Notes: generated by a model not told the origin, from the sequence alone. Counted from the stretch's first letter, positions 37,905 through 48,459 are shown. The stretch is 64,000 nucleotides of DNA from Pseudomonas viridiflava (GCA_900596015.1 UVIF01000002.1:310001-374000), one strand, 5' to 3'. Numbers and translations: made by a program.

Positions 37905-38587
37905 TGCCAAGAGGTAGCAATTGTAAAAACGTAGAGCTTACAGGCTGGCAACTGGCGAACGCAGATCCAGAGTACTTGCTCAGGGAGTTCAACGTGAACG
38001 TTGAGCTAACCGCACGCGAGCTGCTGAAAAGGTCATGCATCATGGTCGCTGAAAGAAGGCTAGACCAAGGCCATGATCATCTGTAGCCGTAGCTTCGGCA
38101 GCAAGGTCAAGTCGTGGGATCATCTCAAATAATCAATGGCCGCTTCAGTGACCACTGCGGCCGGAAGGCTCATGGCCAAGCTAAGCTTTGCCAATTGGGT
38201 GCAGGTCTTGGCCCGAAACAGCCCATTCGCTCCTGGGTAGCATTATGCGGGCTCCCGAATCGTTTCCATGTCCGACCCCATCGAAGACACGCGCGACTTG
38301 CTGAACGCCGCGCTCTGAGGCTTGGAGAGCATCTATCGGGAAGGGCCTGCCTACACAAAGTGTGGGATTGTCTATCCCGATTCTCGCAACGAGACGCGAT
38401 CACCTAGGATGTGTTCCCCCCGCCCCCCGAGCCCACAGCGAGGGCCTGATGGCCGTGATGAATGACAAGCAGGGGCGCGGCACTGTACGGCTGTGTCGAG
38501 ATGCCTCAGTGAGTCTGGCGGATGAACAGGAGATTTCTGTCATCTGCCTACACAACATGCTGGCAGGATCTACCCGTAGCCTGTTGT
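37905..38587 (+). pseudogene. Second umuC/rulB remnant (C-terminal half)
   Basis: Pieces of a Y-family polymerase can be read in order: GWQLANADPEYLLREFNVNV and ELTARELLKRSCI (37940-38040); then MIICSRSFGSKVKSWDHLK, stop, AGRLMAKLSFANWVQVLARN with SPFAPG, stop; RIVSMSDPIEDTRDLLNAAL, stop; GLESIYREGPAYTKCGIVY. APRAHSEGLMAVMNDKQGRG with TVRL follows, and the terminus SSAYTTCWQDLPVAC ends at 38587. Frame changes and at least three in-frame stops (TAA, TAG, TGA) show long decay. The N-terminal half, including the polymerase active site, is missing. It is less decayed-looking in composition than its surroundings and more GC-rich than the rulB at 33271, so it is an independent copy. Confidence 0.8.
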
Positions 38588-38623
38588 TGATTGTTGGCAG
38601 CTGGCCAAGGACTAGGCGGGATG

Positions 38624-39250
38624 TCAGAAATCGACCTCTCGAATAACGTTCCCAACCTGGCCGCCTTCCGGTACCCGCGTTCGGTTCACGTCATACTGTA
38701 CTTGAAGCCTGTAACGGCCACTGTGAATAGATAGGGAGTAATAGAAAAAACGCTCGGTTCCGAACTTTTGCTCACGACCTTCTCCGAGCAATTCCTCGAA
38801 TGGGCCCATTCGTGATCCTTGCAGCATGAAGGCAAGGGTACCAATGGTACAATCTTTGTTACCTGAAATGCAAAGACGCAGGTATTCAATAGCCTCGCGT
38901 TCGCCAGATTGGCGCTTCTGCTCAGTCAGCACCTCATCTGGACTAGGCAACGGGTACCCCAACGAAGTGTGGCTCGCGTTAGCGGCAGCCGCGGCACGTG
39001 CTTGCTCGATCCTTGCAGCCTCGGCTCGCCTTCGCTCAAGCTCTCTAGCTTCCTTAGCAGCGACCTCATGGCGATAGACTTCTGAGGCATGCGTGTCCGC
39101 CAAAGAGTCCATACGGTTATTCGAACAGGGTGTTGCCTGGAAGACTTTTCTCTCGTCCTGTCCAAGACAACTGTAAATGGGTGCAGCGAACGTGCTGGTA
39201 GCGCACATTGCGAGCAATACGGCACTGACTACTTGGTCGACTTTCCTCAT
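38624..39250 (-). CDS. Hypothetical periplasmic protein, DUF4124-like N-terminus
   Basis: With the start at 39250 (MRKVDQVVSAVLLAMCATSTFA) the 208-residue protein has a signal peptide ending near TFA-AP. IYSCLGQDERKVFQATPC follows, resembling the DUF4124 pattern. Then comes a charged helical stretch at about 45-85 (KEARELERRRAEAARIEQAR, probable coiled coil) and a C-terminal domain with LRLCISGNKDCTIGTLAFML. Function unknown. It follows a gene for another orphan protein in the same direction. Confidence 0.55.
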   Translation of the reverse strand: MRKVDQVVSAVLLAMCATSTFAAPIYSCLGQDERKVFQATPCSNNRMDSLADTHASEVYRHEVAAKEARELERRRAEAARIEQARAAAAANASHTSLGYPLPSPDEVLTEQKRQSGEREAIEYLRLCISGNKDCTIGTLAFMLQGSRMGPFEELLGEGREQKFGTERFFYYSLSIHSGRYRLQVQYDVNRTRVPEGGQVGNVIREVDF

Positions 39251-39260
39251 AGTCCCTACT

Positions 39261-39692
39261 TTACCGTCCAGTATCAACATGGGCAGAAATAATATGGGCG
39301 CAAATCGCCCTACATGTGAGCTTCAATTGCTCGATTGTATCCACCGATATCTCCACTTCACCTGCCGACTGCTGCGAGGTCGACCCAACTTGTCTGCTAC
39401 CTACGAACGTATGACTAGGGTCGAATTTTGAGCACAAGCCTACACGCAGGCTGGAGCGCGCCAGCCAATACGATTTGGGGAATGACAGAACGTCCTTGGA
39501 TTTCCGGAAAGCGACGACATCATGGCGCGCACCATTGTCATCAGTGAATCGAAAGAGCAGCGTTTCTGTATTCGACTTGCCTAGAGGTTTCAGGCCCGCC
39601 TCGCGGAGTATATCGAACAGCTCTCGAAACCGACCACCGGACTTCCCAGCGCAAAACGATTCGACCTTCTGATCAGTGATTGTTTCTGCCAT
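39261..39692 (-). CDS. Hypothetical protein
   Basis: This 143-residue protein (MAETITDQKVESFCAGKS...) has no signal peptide or membrane segment. It contains FRELFDILREAGLKPLGKSN, TLLFRFTDDNGARHDVVAFRK and LSFPKSYWLARSSL, which read like a compact alpha/beta fold. I do not recognise the family. It ends 10 bp before the start of the exported-protein gene at 39250, so the two may be co-transcribed. Confidence 0.5.
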   Translation of the reverse strand: MAETITDQKVESFCAGKSGGRFRELFDILREAGLKPLGKSNTETLLFRFTDDNGARHDVVAFRKSKDVLSFPKSYWLARSSLRVGLCSKFDPSHTFVGSRQVGSTSQQSAGEVEISVDTIEQLKLTCRAICAHIISAHVDTGR

Positions 39693-40050
39693 TCTTGTAG
39701 TCCTTTAGGTTATTAATCGAGTGCCTGGGCTGCCTATCGGCAGCATTGGTTGGAGGTTAGGGCCATTCAACGTTCAGGATTGTAACTCTGCCCAACCCAT
39801 GAGCTAGGGACAAGCTTTCGCGCGGTCGAGACGGGAGGACAACGAACGTACCATGAGATGCGACATCGGACATGGACAGCACTGCAATGGACTACAAACC
39901 TGCAAACGACCCTACAGAACCCGTGGCGCTGGCTTAATGCCTGAAGTGTCAGTGTGGTGATGTCGTGCATTGAACGCTTTATGGATGATACCGGCCGAGC
40001 TGATATTGAGAGATTTCGTACCACTGAGTTTCCCGTATCGTCGGTCGAGA
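39693..40050. other. Spacer before the IS3 element
   Basis: No gene is supported in these 358 bp. The IS left terminal repeat starts at 40051, and I see no 3- or 4-bp target duplication (AGA before, GCT after the element). Confidence 0.4.
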
Positions 40051-41285
<1,235 letters not shown>

Positions 41286-41313
41286 GCATCAGCTCAATCA
41301 CGAGAGACCCAGA

Positions 41314-41517
41314 ATGCACAAACTCAAAACCGTATGTGCGCTGCTCACGCTTGCAGTCACGCTTTACTCGGCGACCCTGGTCGTAGCGGTGAAGATCAAC
41401 CTAGCACTCGCAGTGATCTGCGGCGCAATGCTGATCGTGTTGCTCTACAGCCTCATCTGCGATCTGTCCACACCAACCGAAATCAGCGAGGAGGTTCACT
41501 CCTCAACTGTGCTGTAA
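41314..41517 (+). CDS. Small two-helix membrane protein
   Basis: The 67-residue protein starts MHKLKTVCALLTLAVTLYSA and has two hydrophobic segments (about 5-26 and 30-50) and a short acidic tail. The first gene-like frame after the IS, it starts 40 bp past the right terminal repeat. Family unknown. The ribosome site is weak, so the call is tentative. Confidence 0.45.
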   Translation: MHKLKTVCALLTLAVTLYSATLVVAVKINLALAVICGAMLIVLLYSLICDLSTPTEISEEVHSSTVL

Positions 41518-41589
41518 GGGGAAAGAGGTTTGAAGAAACGCGATAATGAAGTGGGGGACCAGATGGGGGAACAACAAACGTCGGAAAGC

Positions 41590-41612
41590 AAAAAGCCCCG
41601 CATAGCGGGGCT
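41590..41612 (-). terminator. Rho-independent terminator of tRNA-Ser
   Basis: AGCCCCGC (41594-41601) pairs with GCGGGGCT (41605-41612) around a 3-base loop. Read leftward it is followed by a T tract (complement of AAAA at 41590-41593). It lies 15 bp beyond the tRNA 3' end. Confidence 0.85.
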
Positions 41613-41626
41613 CTCTGAGTACAGTA

Positions 41627-41716
41627 TGGCGGTGAAGAAGGGATTCGAACCCTTGATACAGTTTCCTGTATACACACTTTCCAGGCGTGCTCCTTCAGCC
41701 ACTCGGACACTTCACC
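41627..41716 (-). tRNA. tRNA-Ser (GGA anticodon)
   Basis: The 90-nt gene reads leftward from GGTGAAG (acceptor 5' arm) to CTTCACCG plus an encoded CCA (41629-41627). The anticodon loop is CCTGGAAAG with GGA. There is a long variable arm (GTGTATACAGGAAACTGTATC) as expected for serine tRNA, and the T arm GGGTTCGAATCCC. Its 3' end points toward the accessory island, the usual side for tRNA-targeted integration. Confidence 0.95.
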
Positions 41717-41929
41717 GTTTCTCGGCACACCTGTTCGGTGTGTCGAGGCGCGCTAATGTAGTCGATAGCGTTCGTGATGGCAAAGCTTTTTTGCAAGTTT
41801 TTCATGCGCTTAAGCCCAGCACCGAATTCCCTCGGGCCTGTCAGCGTGACCGGCCAGTCAGTCACGGCGCTTTACCCGGCCGGCAAGGCTGGGTAACGTC
41901 GGCGCCACAACACGACAAGGAATACCGGT

Positions 41930-42619
41930 ATGAGTGAGCTGATCGATTACCAACTCGAGGGCGGCATCGTCACCCTGACCCTGAACAACGGCAAGGTGAA
42001 CGCCATCTCGCCTGCCGTCATCGCGGCGCTCAACGAGGCTCTGGATCGGGCCGTAGAGGCGCGCGCCGTGGTGGTCATCACCGGTCAACCCGGCATCCTT
42101 TCCGCAGGTTACGACCTCAAGGTCATGACCTCGAGCCCGGAGAATGCGATCAGTCTGGTCACCCAGGGCTCTACCCTCGCCCGCCGGCTGTTGAGCCATC
42201 CGTTCCCGGTCATCGTGGCCTGCCCGGGACACGCCGTGGCCAAGGGTGCGTTCCTGCTGCTGTCGGCCGATTACCGGATCGGCGTGGAAGGCCCGTTCCA
42301 TATCGGTCTGAACGAGGTGCAGATCGGCATGACCATGCACCACGCCGGCATCGAGCTGGCCAGGGATCGCCTGCGCCGTTCAGCCTTCCAGCGCTCAGTG
42401 ATCGGCGCGGAAATGTTCGACCCTGCCGGGGCGCTGCAGGCCGGTTTTCTCGATGAGGTGGTGCCGCCCGAGCAGTTGCAGGCCGCTGCCCTCGCTGCGG
42501 CGCAACGCCTGCAGAAGCTCAACATGAAGGCCCATGCCAGGACCAAGCTGAAGGCGCGCAAAGCGTTTCTGGAAACCTTGGACGAAGCCATCCGGATTGA
42601 CCAGGAGCAAGGCTTCTAA
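41930..42619 (+). CDS. Enoyl-CoA hydratase/isomerase (crotonase) family protein
   Basis: The 229-residue protein is slightly shorter than typical crotonases (~255). It shows the fold motifs VTLTLNNGKVNAISPAVIAAL, the oxyanion loop LSAGYDLKVM, and GHAVAKGAFLLLSADYRIG with the second oxyanion glycine. The catalytic acid pair of true hydratases is not obvious at the usual positions, where EVQIGMTMHHAG is seen, so substrate and reaction are open. The gene stands alone, 213 bp beyond the tRNA. Confidence 0.88.
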   Translation: MSELIDYQLEGGIVTLTLNNGKVNAISPAVIAALNEALDRAVEARAVVVITGQPGILSAGYDLKVMTSSPENAISLVTQGSTLARRLLSHPFPVIVACPGHAVAKGAFLLLSADYRIGVEGPFHIGLNEVQIGMTMHHAGIELARDRLRRSAFQRSVIGAEMFDPAGALQAGFLDEVVPPEQLQAAALAAAQRLQKLNMKAHARTKLKARKAFLETLDEAIRIDQEQGF

Positions 42620-42805
42620 GAAGCGTCAGTACGAGCGATAGGGACCATTGCCCACATTGGGTCTTCACTGTGGCGGGCGTCAGCAGGCCGTTGCGCAGTG
42701 CAATCCGCGATCGATGAACTGAATCGCGAACTGCGCCGCGCCGGAACACTCCTATCCACAGCAGGCCCATACCGGGTCGCCCTGCCAATCGAAGAAGTGA
42801 GCATC

Positions 42806-43777
42806 ATGGGCCGAGTGGTCGCCGCCGCGGTATACAGCGCGGGCAAGAAGATTACCGACATCAGCCTCGACGACGGCGCGCAATGGGCGCGGCGTCCGGG
42901 GCATTTCGTATGGATCGGCCTGGAACAGCCCGACGCCGAACAGATGAGCCAACTGCAGAAACAGTTCGACCTGCATGAGCTGGCCATCGAAGATGCTCTC
43001 GAGGTGCACAGCCGACCCAAGCTCGAAACCTTCGGCGATGCGCTGTTTATCGTGACCTATTCGCCGATCCGCCGAGACGGCAAAGTCGAGTTCGTCGAGA
43101 CCCATATCTTCGCCGGACGCGGCTACATCATCACTTGCCGCAACGGCCACTCGGCTTCCTACGCCTCGGTGCGCAAGCGATGCGAAGCGCGGCCATTGCT
43201 GCTGGATCACGGCGAAGATTTCGTGCTCTACGCACTGCTCGATTTCGTCACCGAGAATTACCAGCCGGTCAGCGAGACCATTCACTGCGAAATCGAATCG
43301 CTGGAGCGCCGCGTGCTCGGTGGCTCGCTCAACGAAGCCGACATCCAGCACCTGCACGGACTGCGTCGCGAACTGCTGCGCATGCGCCGCTACGTGGCGC
43401 CCATGGTCGAGATCAGCGAAGAGCTGCAGCGGCTGGACTTCCCCTTCATCGACAAGAACATGCGCCCCTATTTCCGCGACGTGCAGATTCATGTGAACCG
43501 GCAGATGGAAGACTTGGCCACCATGAGTGACATAGCCACGCAGACCATCGAGATCGGCCTGCTGCTGGAGTCGTCGCGGCAAAGCCTGACCCAGCGCAAA
43601 TTTGCCGCTTGGGCAGCGATCCTGGCCTTTCCCACGGCCGTCGCCGGTATCTACGGGATGAACTTCGAAAACATGCCGGAGCTGACCTGGCATTACGGCT
43701 ACTACATCGTGTTGGGGGTCATCGCGTCCGGCTGCAGTGGCTTGTTCGCCGGCTTCAAGCGCGCTGGCTGGCTGTAG
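42806..43777 (+). CDS. corA: CorA-family magnesium/cobalt transporter
   Basis: From the ATG at 42806 the protein is 323 residues, the family norm; a longer frame upstream is unlikely to be translated. A large cytoplasmic funnel domain is followed by two C-terminal membrane helices at about 263-283 and 295-315. The signature YGMNFENMPEL lies between them at the pore mouth. It carries out passive uptake of Mg2+ (and Co2+/Ni2+). The ribosome site GAAG is weak. Confidence 0.92.
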   Translation: MGRVVAAAVYSAGKKITDISLDDGAQWARRPGHFVWIGLEQPDAEQMSQLQKQFDLHELAIEDALEVHSRPKLETFGDALFIVTYSPIRRDGKVEFVETHIFAGRGYIITCRNGHSASYASVRKRCEARPLLLDHGEDFVLYALLDFVTENYQPVSETIHCEIESLERRVLGGSLNEADIQHLHGLRRELLRMRRYVAPMVEISEELQRLDFPFIDKNMRPYFRDVQIHVNRQMEDLATMSDIATQTIEIGLLLESSRQSLTQRKFAAWAAILAFPTAVAGIYGMNFENMPELTWHYGYYIVLGVIASGCSGLFAGFKRAGWL

Positions 43778-43813
43778 CCGCGCGCTGTCCGACCCTGTCT
43801 CAGGGCACGGCCG

Positions 43814-44539
43814 TCATGCCGCGGGCCGGGTGCCCTGCGCGACGAAACGCATCATCCATTCAGCCACGGTGATGCCGTGGTGATCACGGCCCAGGCTGGC
43901 AATGGCTTTCTGGTACACCGGCTCGCCCAGATGCTGCTGACGAATGTCGAGCAGCGCTCTGGAATAGTCGTGGATGAACTCCGGATGCCCCTGGAAACAC
44001 AGGACCTGATCACCGATCTGATAGGCCGCGAATGGGCAGAACTCGCTTGACGCCACGACCGATGCGTTCTGCGGCAGCGACGTCACCTGGTCTTGATGGC
44101 TGATCAGCAGGGTCAACGTTTCGACTTCCGGACTCATCCAGGACGCACGGTTGGCCAGGCTGTATTCATGGGTGCCCACGCCCCAGCCTTGCGTCGCGCG
44201 CTCTGCCTTGCCGCCCAGCAGCAGCGCCAGCAACTGGTGGCCAAAGCAGATGCCGAGCAGCTTGTCGCCGCGCTGGTAGCGCTCCAGCAGAAACGTCTTG
44301 AGCGTTTCGATCCACGGGTCGGTGGCAAAGGAGTCAGCCTTGCTACCGGTGACCAGATACGCATCGTAGTGGGCATCGGCCGGTGGGTATTCACCGTTCA
44401 TTACGTTGAACACGGTGAACTTGGCAGGGATGGGCTGGCTGGCGAACAACGTTTCGAACATGCGGCCGTAGCCATGGTATTGCTCGACCAGCTCGGGCCG
44501 CAGGACGTCGGTTTCCAGGATGCAGATGTTGAGGGTCAT
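43814..44539 (-). CDS. Class I glutamine amidotransferase
   Basis: The 241-residue protein has the nucleophile elbow LGICFGHQLLALLLGG (catalytic Cys at about 99). Later it has LCFQGHPEF, which supplies the catalytic His and Glu. It is a stand-alone GuaA-type amidotransferase domain with no synthase part, related to proteins acting on gamma-glutamyl compounds. The partner or substrate is not evident. It converges with corA. Confidence 0.88.
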   Translation of the reverse strand: MTLNICILETDVLRPELVEQYHGYGRMFETLFASQPIPAKFTVFNVMNGEYPPADAHYDAYLVTGSKADSFATDPWIETLKTFLLERYQRGDKLLGICFGHQLLALLLGGKAERATQGWGVGTHEYSLANRASWMSPEVETLTLLISHQDQVTSLPQNASVVASSEFCPFAAYQIGDQVLCFQGHPEFIHDYSRALLDIRQQHLGEPVYQKAIASLGRDHHGITVAEWMMRFVAQGTRPAA

Positions 44540-44915
44540 AGGTCACTCGATGGAGAGGGAACGCAGGTAACAAGCCTGCCCGTTATCGGCGCTGGCTGGC
44601 AAGTGAAGCTGCGCCGAATCTGCCCGATGAACGGTAATTCTCACCGCCGACCTTGCATTTGCCTCCATGAGCGTCTAGCGCGGTGTGTTCGAAATCCGCA
44701 AAAGAGTTCCTTAGTCGAGTTTGATCGAAACGACCCCGTTTACCGTGGCAAAGCGTTCTAAGTCCCGCCAATCAAGGGTTCTAAGGTAAAAGCATGACTA
44801 TTGATGCGGCCGTATGGGCCCATCGAGTCGTGGGGGGTGCACCTTTTCGCCAAGCTCAACCAAGGTTGCAGCATGGGTTGGCGCCAGGAAGAACATAACT
44901 CATAGGCAGTCTGCC
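44540..44915. other. Intergenic region between amidotransferase and small membrane gene
   Basis: I see no convincing gene in these 376 bp. It should hold the leftward amidotransferase promoter and the rightward promoter of the gene at 44916. Confidence 0.35.
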
Positions 44916-45011
44916 ATGTTCAAACATCCAAAGATCCGCCAGGCCGGACTCATTGTGTTCACCATGACGCTGGTGCTGATCCTGCCCAATCTGGGCAGGC
45001 TGTTCAGTTGA
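44916..45011 (+). CDS. 31-residue single-helix membrane protein
   Basis: The short frame MFKHPKIRQAGLIVFTMTLV... encodes a basic N-terminus, one hydrophobic helix (about 11-25) and ends LFS. It resembles a small peptide I believe recurs in Pseudomonas genomes. It is below usual gene-caller limits. No strong Shine-Dalgarno sequence is seen. Confidence 0.45.
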   Translation: MFKHPKIRQAGLIVFTMTLVLILPNLGRLFS

Positions 45012-45045
45012 GGCGTTGCGGCCAGCCTGCAGACCGCTCTCGGAT

Positions 45046-45879
45046 CTAGCCCTGGGTCTGGCTCTGGGACTGCGGCGCAGTGGCCACGCTGACCACAGGT
45101 GCGCTCGGCGCCACCAGTACCTTGGCGTGCATCTGCTCGAAGCCGCCACCGCGACGCATGCCGCGCACCGGGCAGGCATCCAGGTAGTCCAGGCCTATCG
45201 CCAGTTTCAAGTGGCGTTCCGGGCGCGCCAATTGGTTGGTCACATCGAAGCTGTACCAGGCATCGTCGAGCCAGGCTTCGGCCCAGGCGTGGCTGGCCAT
45301 GTGCTCGGTGTCCTCGGTAAACAGGTAGCCGGACACATAGCGCGCTGGCACGCCCAGGCTGCGAGCACAGGCAAGAAAGGCATGGGTGTGGTCCTGACAG
45401 ACCCCGGCGCCGCTGGCGAAGGCTTGCGCGGCACAGGTGTCCACGGCCGTCGCACCGCTGGTGTAGGTGATGTGCTGGTGCAGACCCTGCATGAGGTCGA
45501 TCAGGCCATTGCGGTCGCGCCGCGTGTGGCACTGTTCGGCGGCAAAGGCACGCAAGGCGTCGTCGGCCTCGGTCAGCCGGGTAAAGCGCAGGAACGGCAG
45601 TGGTGACTGTGTCTCGTGTTCGGCCTCGCGGGTCTCGTCGATCTCGACCTGACCGCGCGCGCCGATGATGATCGCGTCGTGCGGGTCGTCCAGGGTCAGC
45701 ACATGTAGGATGTTGCCGAACGGGTCGAGCTGAGCGCGCACCGGGCGCGGCAGGTCGAGCTGCCAGCTGAGAATGCGCTGGCGTTCGCTGTCATGCGGCG
45801 TAAGGCGCAGGTACTGGATGCTGGCGCGCACCTCGTCATCGTAGTGATAAGCGGTTTCGTGACTGATGTTAAGCCTCAT
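45046..45879 (-). CDS. Transglutaminase-like cysteine protease/amidase
   Basis: The 277-residue protein has the N-terminal beta domain typical of bacterial transglutaminase-like proteins (MRLNISHETAYHYDDEVRAS). It then has the papain-fold core with catalytic Cys in SGAGVCQDHTHAF, His in MASHAWAEAW and Asp in YSFDVTNQ. It is the last gene of the operon with a circularly permuted ATP-grasp protein and an alpha-E protein, its start overlapping the alpha-E stop by 4 bp. Known gene neighbourhoods suggest that this trio makes and trims a peptide-like bond on an unknown product. Confidence 0.92.
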   Translation of the reverse strand: MRLNISHETAYHYDDEVRASIQYLRLTPHDSERQRILSWQLDLPRPVRAQLDPFGNILHVLTLDDPHDAIIIGARGQVEIDETREAEHETQSPLPFLRFTRLTEADDALRAFAAEQCHTRRDRNGLIDLMQGLHQHITYTSGATAVDTCAAQAFASGAGVCQDHTHAFLACARSLGVPARYVSGYLFTEDTEHMASHAWAEAWLDDAWYSFDVTNQLARPERHLKLAIGLDYLDACPVRGMRRGGGFEQMHAKVLVAPSAPVVSVATAPQSQSQTQG

Positions 45880-46826
45880 ACAGCCTCCAGATAGGCGCTG
45901 TGGATCGCATTGCCCAACTGGCGCACCAGCGGGATCTGTTCGTTCAACCACTCGTGCAGGCCCTCGTCGAGGATCTCGTCGATACCGGTATAGCGCAAAC
46001 GCGCATCCAGTTCGGCAGCCAGGCGCTGAGCCGGGCGACCGTTGGCGCCGGGCAGGTCGCCGAGAATCTGGTTGATCTCCTCGGTACATGCGCGCAGCGA
46101 GCGCGGCACGTCGGCGCGCAGCAGCAACAGTTCGGCCACCGGCTTGGCGGCCGGAGCATCGCGATAGATTTCGGTGTAGGCCTCGAAGCTCGACAGCGCG
46201 CGCAGCAGCGCACTCCACTGGTAGTAACCACGGGCCGAGCTGTCGTCGACCGAATAGGCATCGTCGCCGAGCATTTCGTAACGCGCGTCGAGCAGGCGCA
46301 GGGTGTTGTCGGCGCGCTCGATGAAGGTGCCCAGGCGAATGAAGCGGAACGCATCGTTGCGCATCAGGGTGCCGTAGGTCGCTCCACGAAACAGGTGGGC
46401 GCGCTCCTTGACCCAGTCGCAGAAGCGGCTCATGCCATAGCGACCCACGCCCTGCTCGGCTATCCCGCGGATCTCCAGCCAGGTGGAGTTGATGTTCTCC
46501 CACATGTCGGCGGTGATGCGCCCGCGTACCGCATGGGCGCTGGCCCGTGCCGCACCCAGGCAGCTGTAGATGCTGGCCGGATTGGCCGGATCCAGGGCGA
46601 AGAAATGCAACAGGCGCTCGGCATGCAGCTGGCCGTGGCGTTCCAGGTAGTCTTCCAGGGTGCCGGTGATCAACAGCGGCATGGCGATTTCGTCCAGCCC
46701 GTCGCCGCGGCCATCCTGTGGCATCAACGACAGTGAATAGCTGACATCGAGCATGCGCGCCAGGTTTTCGACGCGCTCCAGATAGCGCGACATCCAATAC
46801 AGATCAGAGGCAGTTCTACTTAGCAT
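45876..46826 (-). CDS. Alpha-E domain protein (DUF403)
   Basis: This 316-residue all-helical protein starts MLSRTASDLYWMSRYLERVE, the DUF403/alpha-E hallmark. Conserved stretches are GAARASAHAVRGRITADMWE and FIRLGTFIERADNTLRLLD. It is the middle gene of the three-gene operon, 12 bp after the ATP-grasp gene and overlapping the transglutaminase gene. It is thought to be a scaffold or accessory subunit of the ATP-grasp ligase. Confidence 0.94.
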   Translation of the reverse strand: MLSRTASDLYWMSRYLERVENLARMLDVSYSLSLMPQDGRGDGLDEIAMPLLITGTLEDYLERHGQLHAERLLHFFALDPANPASIYSCLGAARASAHAVRGRITADMWENINSTWLEIRGIAEQGVGRYGMSRFCDWVKERAHLFRGATYGTLMRNDAFRFIRLGTFIERADNTLRLLDARYEMLGDDAYSVDDSSARGYYQWSALLRALSSFEAYTEIYRDAPAAKPVAELLLLRADVPRSLRACTEEINQILGDLPGANGRPAQRLAAELDARLRYTGIDEILDEGLHEWLNEQIPLVRQLGNAIHSAYLEAV

Positions 46827-46838
46827 TGGCAGGCATCC

Positions 46839-48248
46839 TTAATCCTCGACCACCCAGGTGTCTTTGGTCCCGCCGCCCTGCGACGAATTCACCACCAGCG
46901 AGCCTTCGCGCAACGCCACGCGGGTCAGGCCGCCCGGCACGACGCGGGTTTCACGGCCGGCCAGAACGAAGGGGCGAAGGTCGATGTGGCGCGGTGCGAT
47001 GCCGTTCTCGACGAAGGTCGGGCAGGTCGACAGCGACAACGTGGGTTGGGCGATGTAGGCATGGGGTCGGGCCTTGAGGCGCGCCCGGAAGTTTTCGATC
47101 TCGGCGGCACTCGCGCAAGGGCCTACCAGCATGCCGTAACCACCTGAGCCTTGGGTTTCCTTGACCACCAGATCAGGCAGGTTGGCCAGCACATGGGACA
47201 GCTCCGAAGGCTTGCGGCACTGCCAGGTCGGCACGTTCTTGAGGATGGGTTCTTCATCCAGGTAGAAGCGGATCATGTCGGTAACGAAGGGGTAGACCGA
47301 TTTGTCGTCGGCCACACCGGTGCCGATGGCGTTGGCCAGTACCACGTTTCCGGAACGATATACGGCCAGCAGGCCGGGAACGCCGAGCATGGAGTCGGGG
47401 TTGAAGGCCAATGGATCGAGGAAGGCGTCGTCCAGGCGGCGATAGATCACGTCCACCGGCTTGGGTCCGTCGGTGGTGCGCATGAACACATTATCGTCAC
47501 GCACGAACAGGTCCGCCCCTTCCACCAGTTCTACGCCCATTTCGCGCGCCAGGAAGGCGTGTTCGAAGAACGCACTGTTGAACCGACCCGGGGTCAGCAC
47601 CACCACGCTGGGATTGTCGATCGCGCTGGAGCTTTTCAGGGTATCGAGCAGCAGATTGGGGTAGTGATCCACCGGAGCGATGCGCTGCGCGGCGAACAGC
47701 TCGGGAAACAGCCGCATCATCATCTTGCGGTCTTCGAGCATGTAGCTCACGCCACTGGGCGTGCGCAGGTTGTCTTCCAGGACGTAGTAGGAACCGTCAC
47801 CGTCGCGCACCAGGTCGACCCCGGAGATGTGCGAATAGATGTCACGGTGCAAGTCCAGACCCTGCATTGCCAACTGATACTGTTCGTTCGCCAGCACCTG
47901 CTCGGCAGGAATGATCCCGGCCTTGATGATGCGCTGGTCGTGATACAGGTCAGCGAGGAACATGTTCAGCGCCTTGACGCGCTGGATACACCCACGCTCC
48001 ACGATGCGCCATTCGCTGGCAGGAATACTGCGTGGAATGGTGTCGAAGGGAATCAGCCGTTCGGTGCCCTGCTCGTCGCCGTACAAGGTGAAGGTGATGC
48101 CGGCTCGATGAAACAACAAATCGGCCTCGCGTCGACGCTGGGCAAGCAATTCCTGCGGCGTATCGGCCAACCAACGGGCGAACTCCCGGTAATGCGGGCG
48201 AACTTGGCCATCGGCATCGTACATCTCATCATAATAGGTGCGGCTCAT
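46839..48248 (-). CDS. Circularly permuted ATP-grasp type 2 protein
   Basis: With the start at 48248 (MSRTYYDEMYDADGQVRPHY), preceded by AAGGAG, the protein has 469 residues. Typical segments are GTERLIPFDTIPRSIPASEW, YVLEDNLRTPSGVSYMLEDR, VLANAIGTGVADDKSVYPFV, VVKETQGSGGYGMLVGP and SSQGGGTKDTWVVED. The ATP-grasp fold suggests an amide- or peptide-forming ligase using acyl phosphate. It leads the operon with the alpha-E and transglutaminase-like proteins. Substrate unknown. Confidence 0.94.
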   Translation of the reverse strand: MSRTYYDEMYDADGQVRPHYREFARWLADTPQELLAQRRREADLLFHRAGITFTLYGDEQGTERLIPFDTIPRSIPASEWRIVERGCIQRVKALNMFLADLYHDQRIIKAGIIPAEQVLANEQYQLAMQGLDLHRDIYSHISGVDLVRDGDGSYYVLEDNLRTPSGVSYMLEDRKMMMRLFPELFAAQRIAPVDHYPNLLLDTLKSSSAIDNPSVVVLTPGRFNSAFFEHAFLAREMGVELVEGADLFVRDDNVFMRTTDGPKPVDVIYRRLDDAFLDPLAFNPDSMLGVPGLLAVYRSGNVVLANAIGTGVADDKSVYPFVTDMIRFYLDEEPILKNVPTWQCRKPSELSHVLANLPDLVVKETQGSGGYGMLVGPCASAAEIENFRARLKARPHAYIAQPTLSLSTCPTFVENGIAPRHIDLRPFVLAGRETRVVPGGLTRVALREGSLVVNSSQGGGTKDTWVVED

Positions 48249-48459
48249 GCCGTACTCCTTGTCACCCGGACCCAAGAGCCTTCGCAAGGCCCGTGCCATC
48301 GGCATATGTGCCATTAAATCAAGCGCTTGGAATTCCCAGTCGGGAACCGTGCACCGTTATTGTGCGGCAACGTCCGAACGCCGCTGATATACGCTTCATT
48401 GCGAAGCGGATATTTCAAGCGGCTTGAGGCTATGACCAGCATAGACAGAGTTGAATTCA

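Noticed and set aside
41590-41612. CRISPR-like or phage attachment repeat near tRNA-Ser
   Set aside because: It is a simple terminator hairpin, and no repeat of the tRNA 3' end was found at the left border of the island.
45046-46797. Single long transglutaminase frame of 583 residues
   Set aside because: The N-terminal half overlaps the alpha-E gene in another frame and has shadow composition; the ATG at 45879 is the real start.
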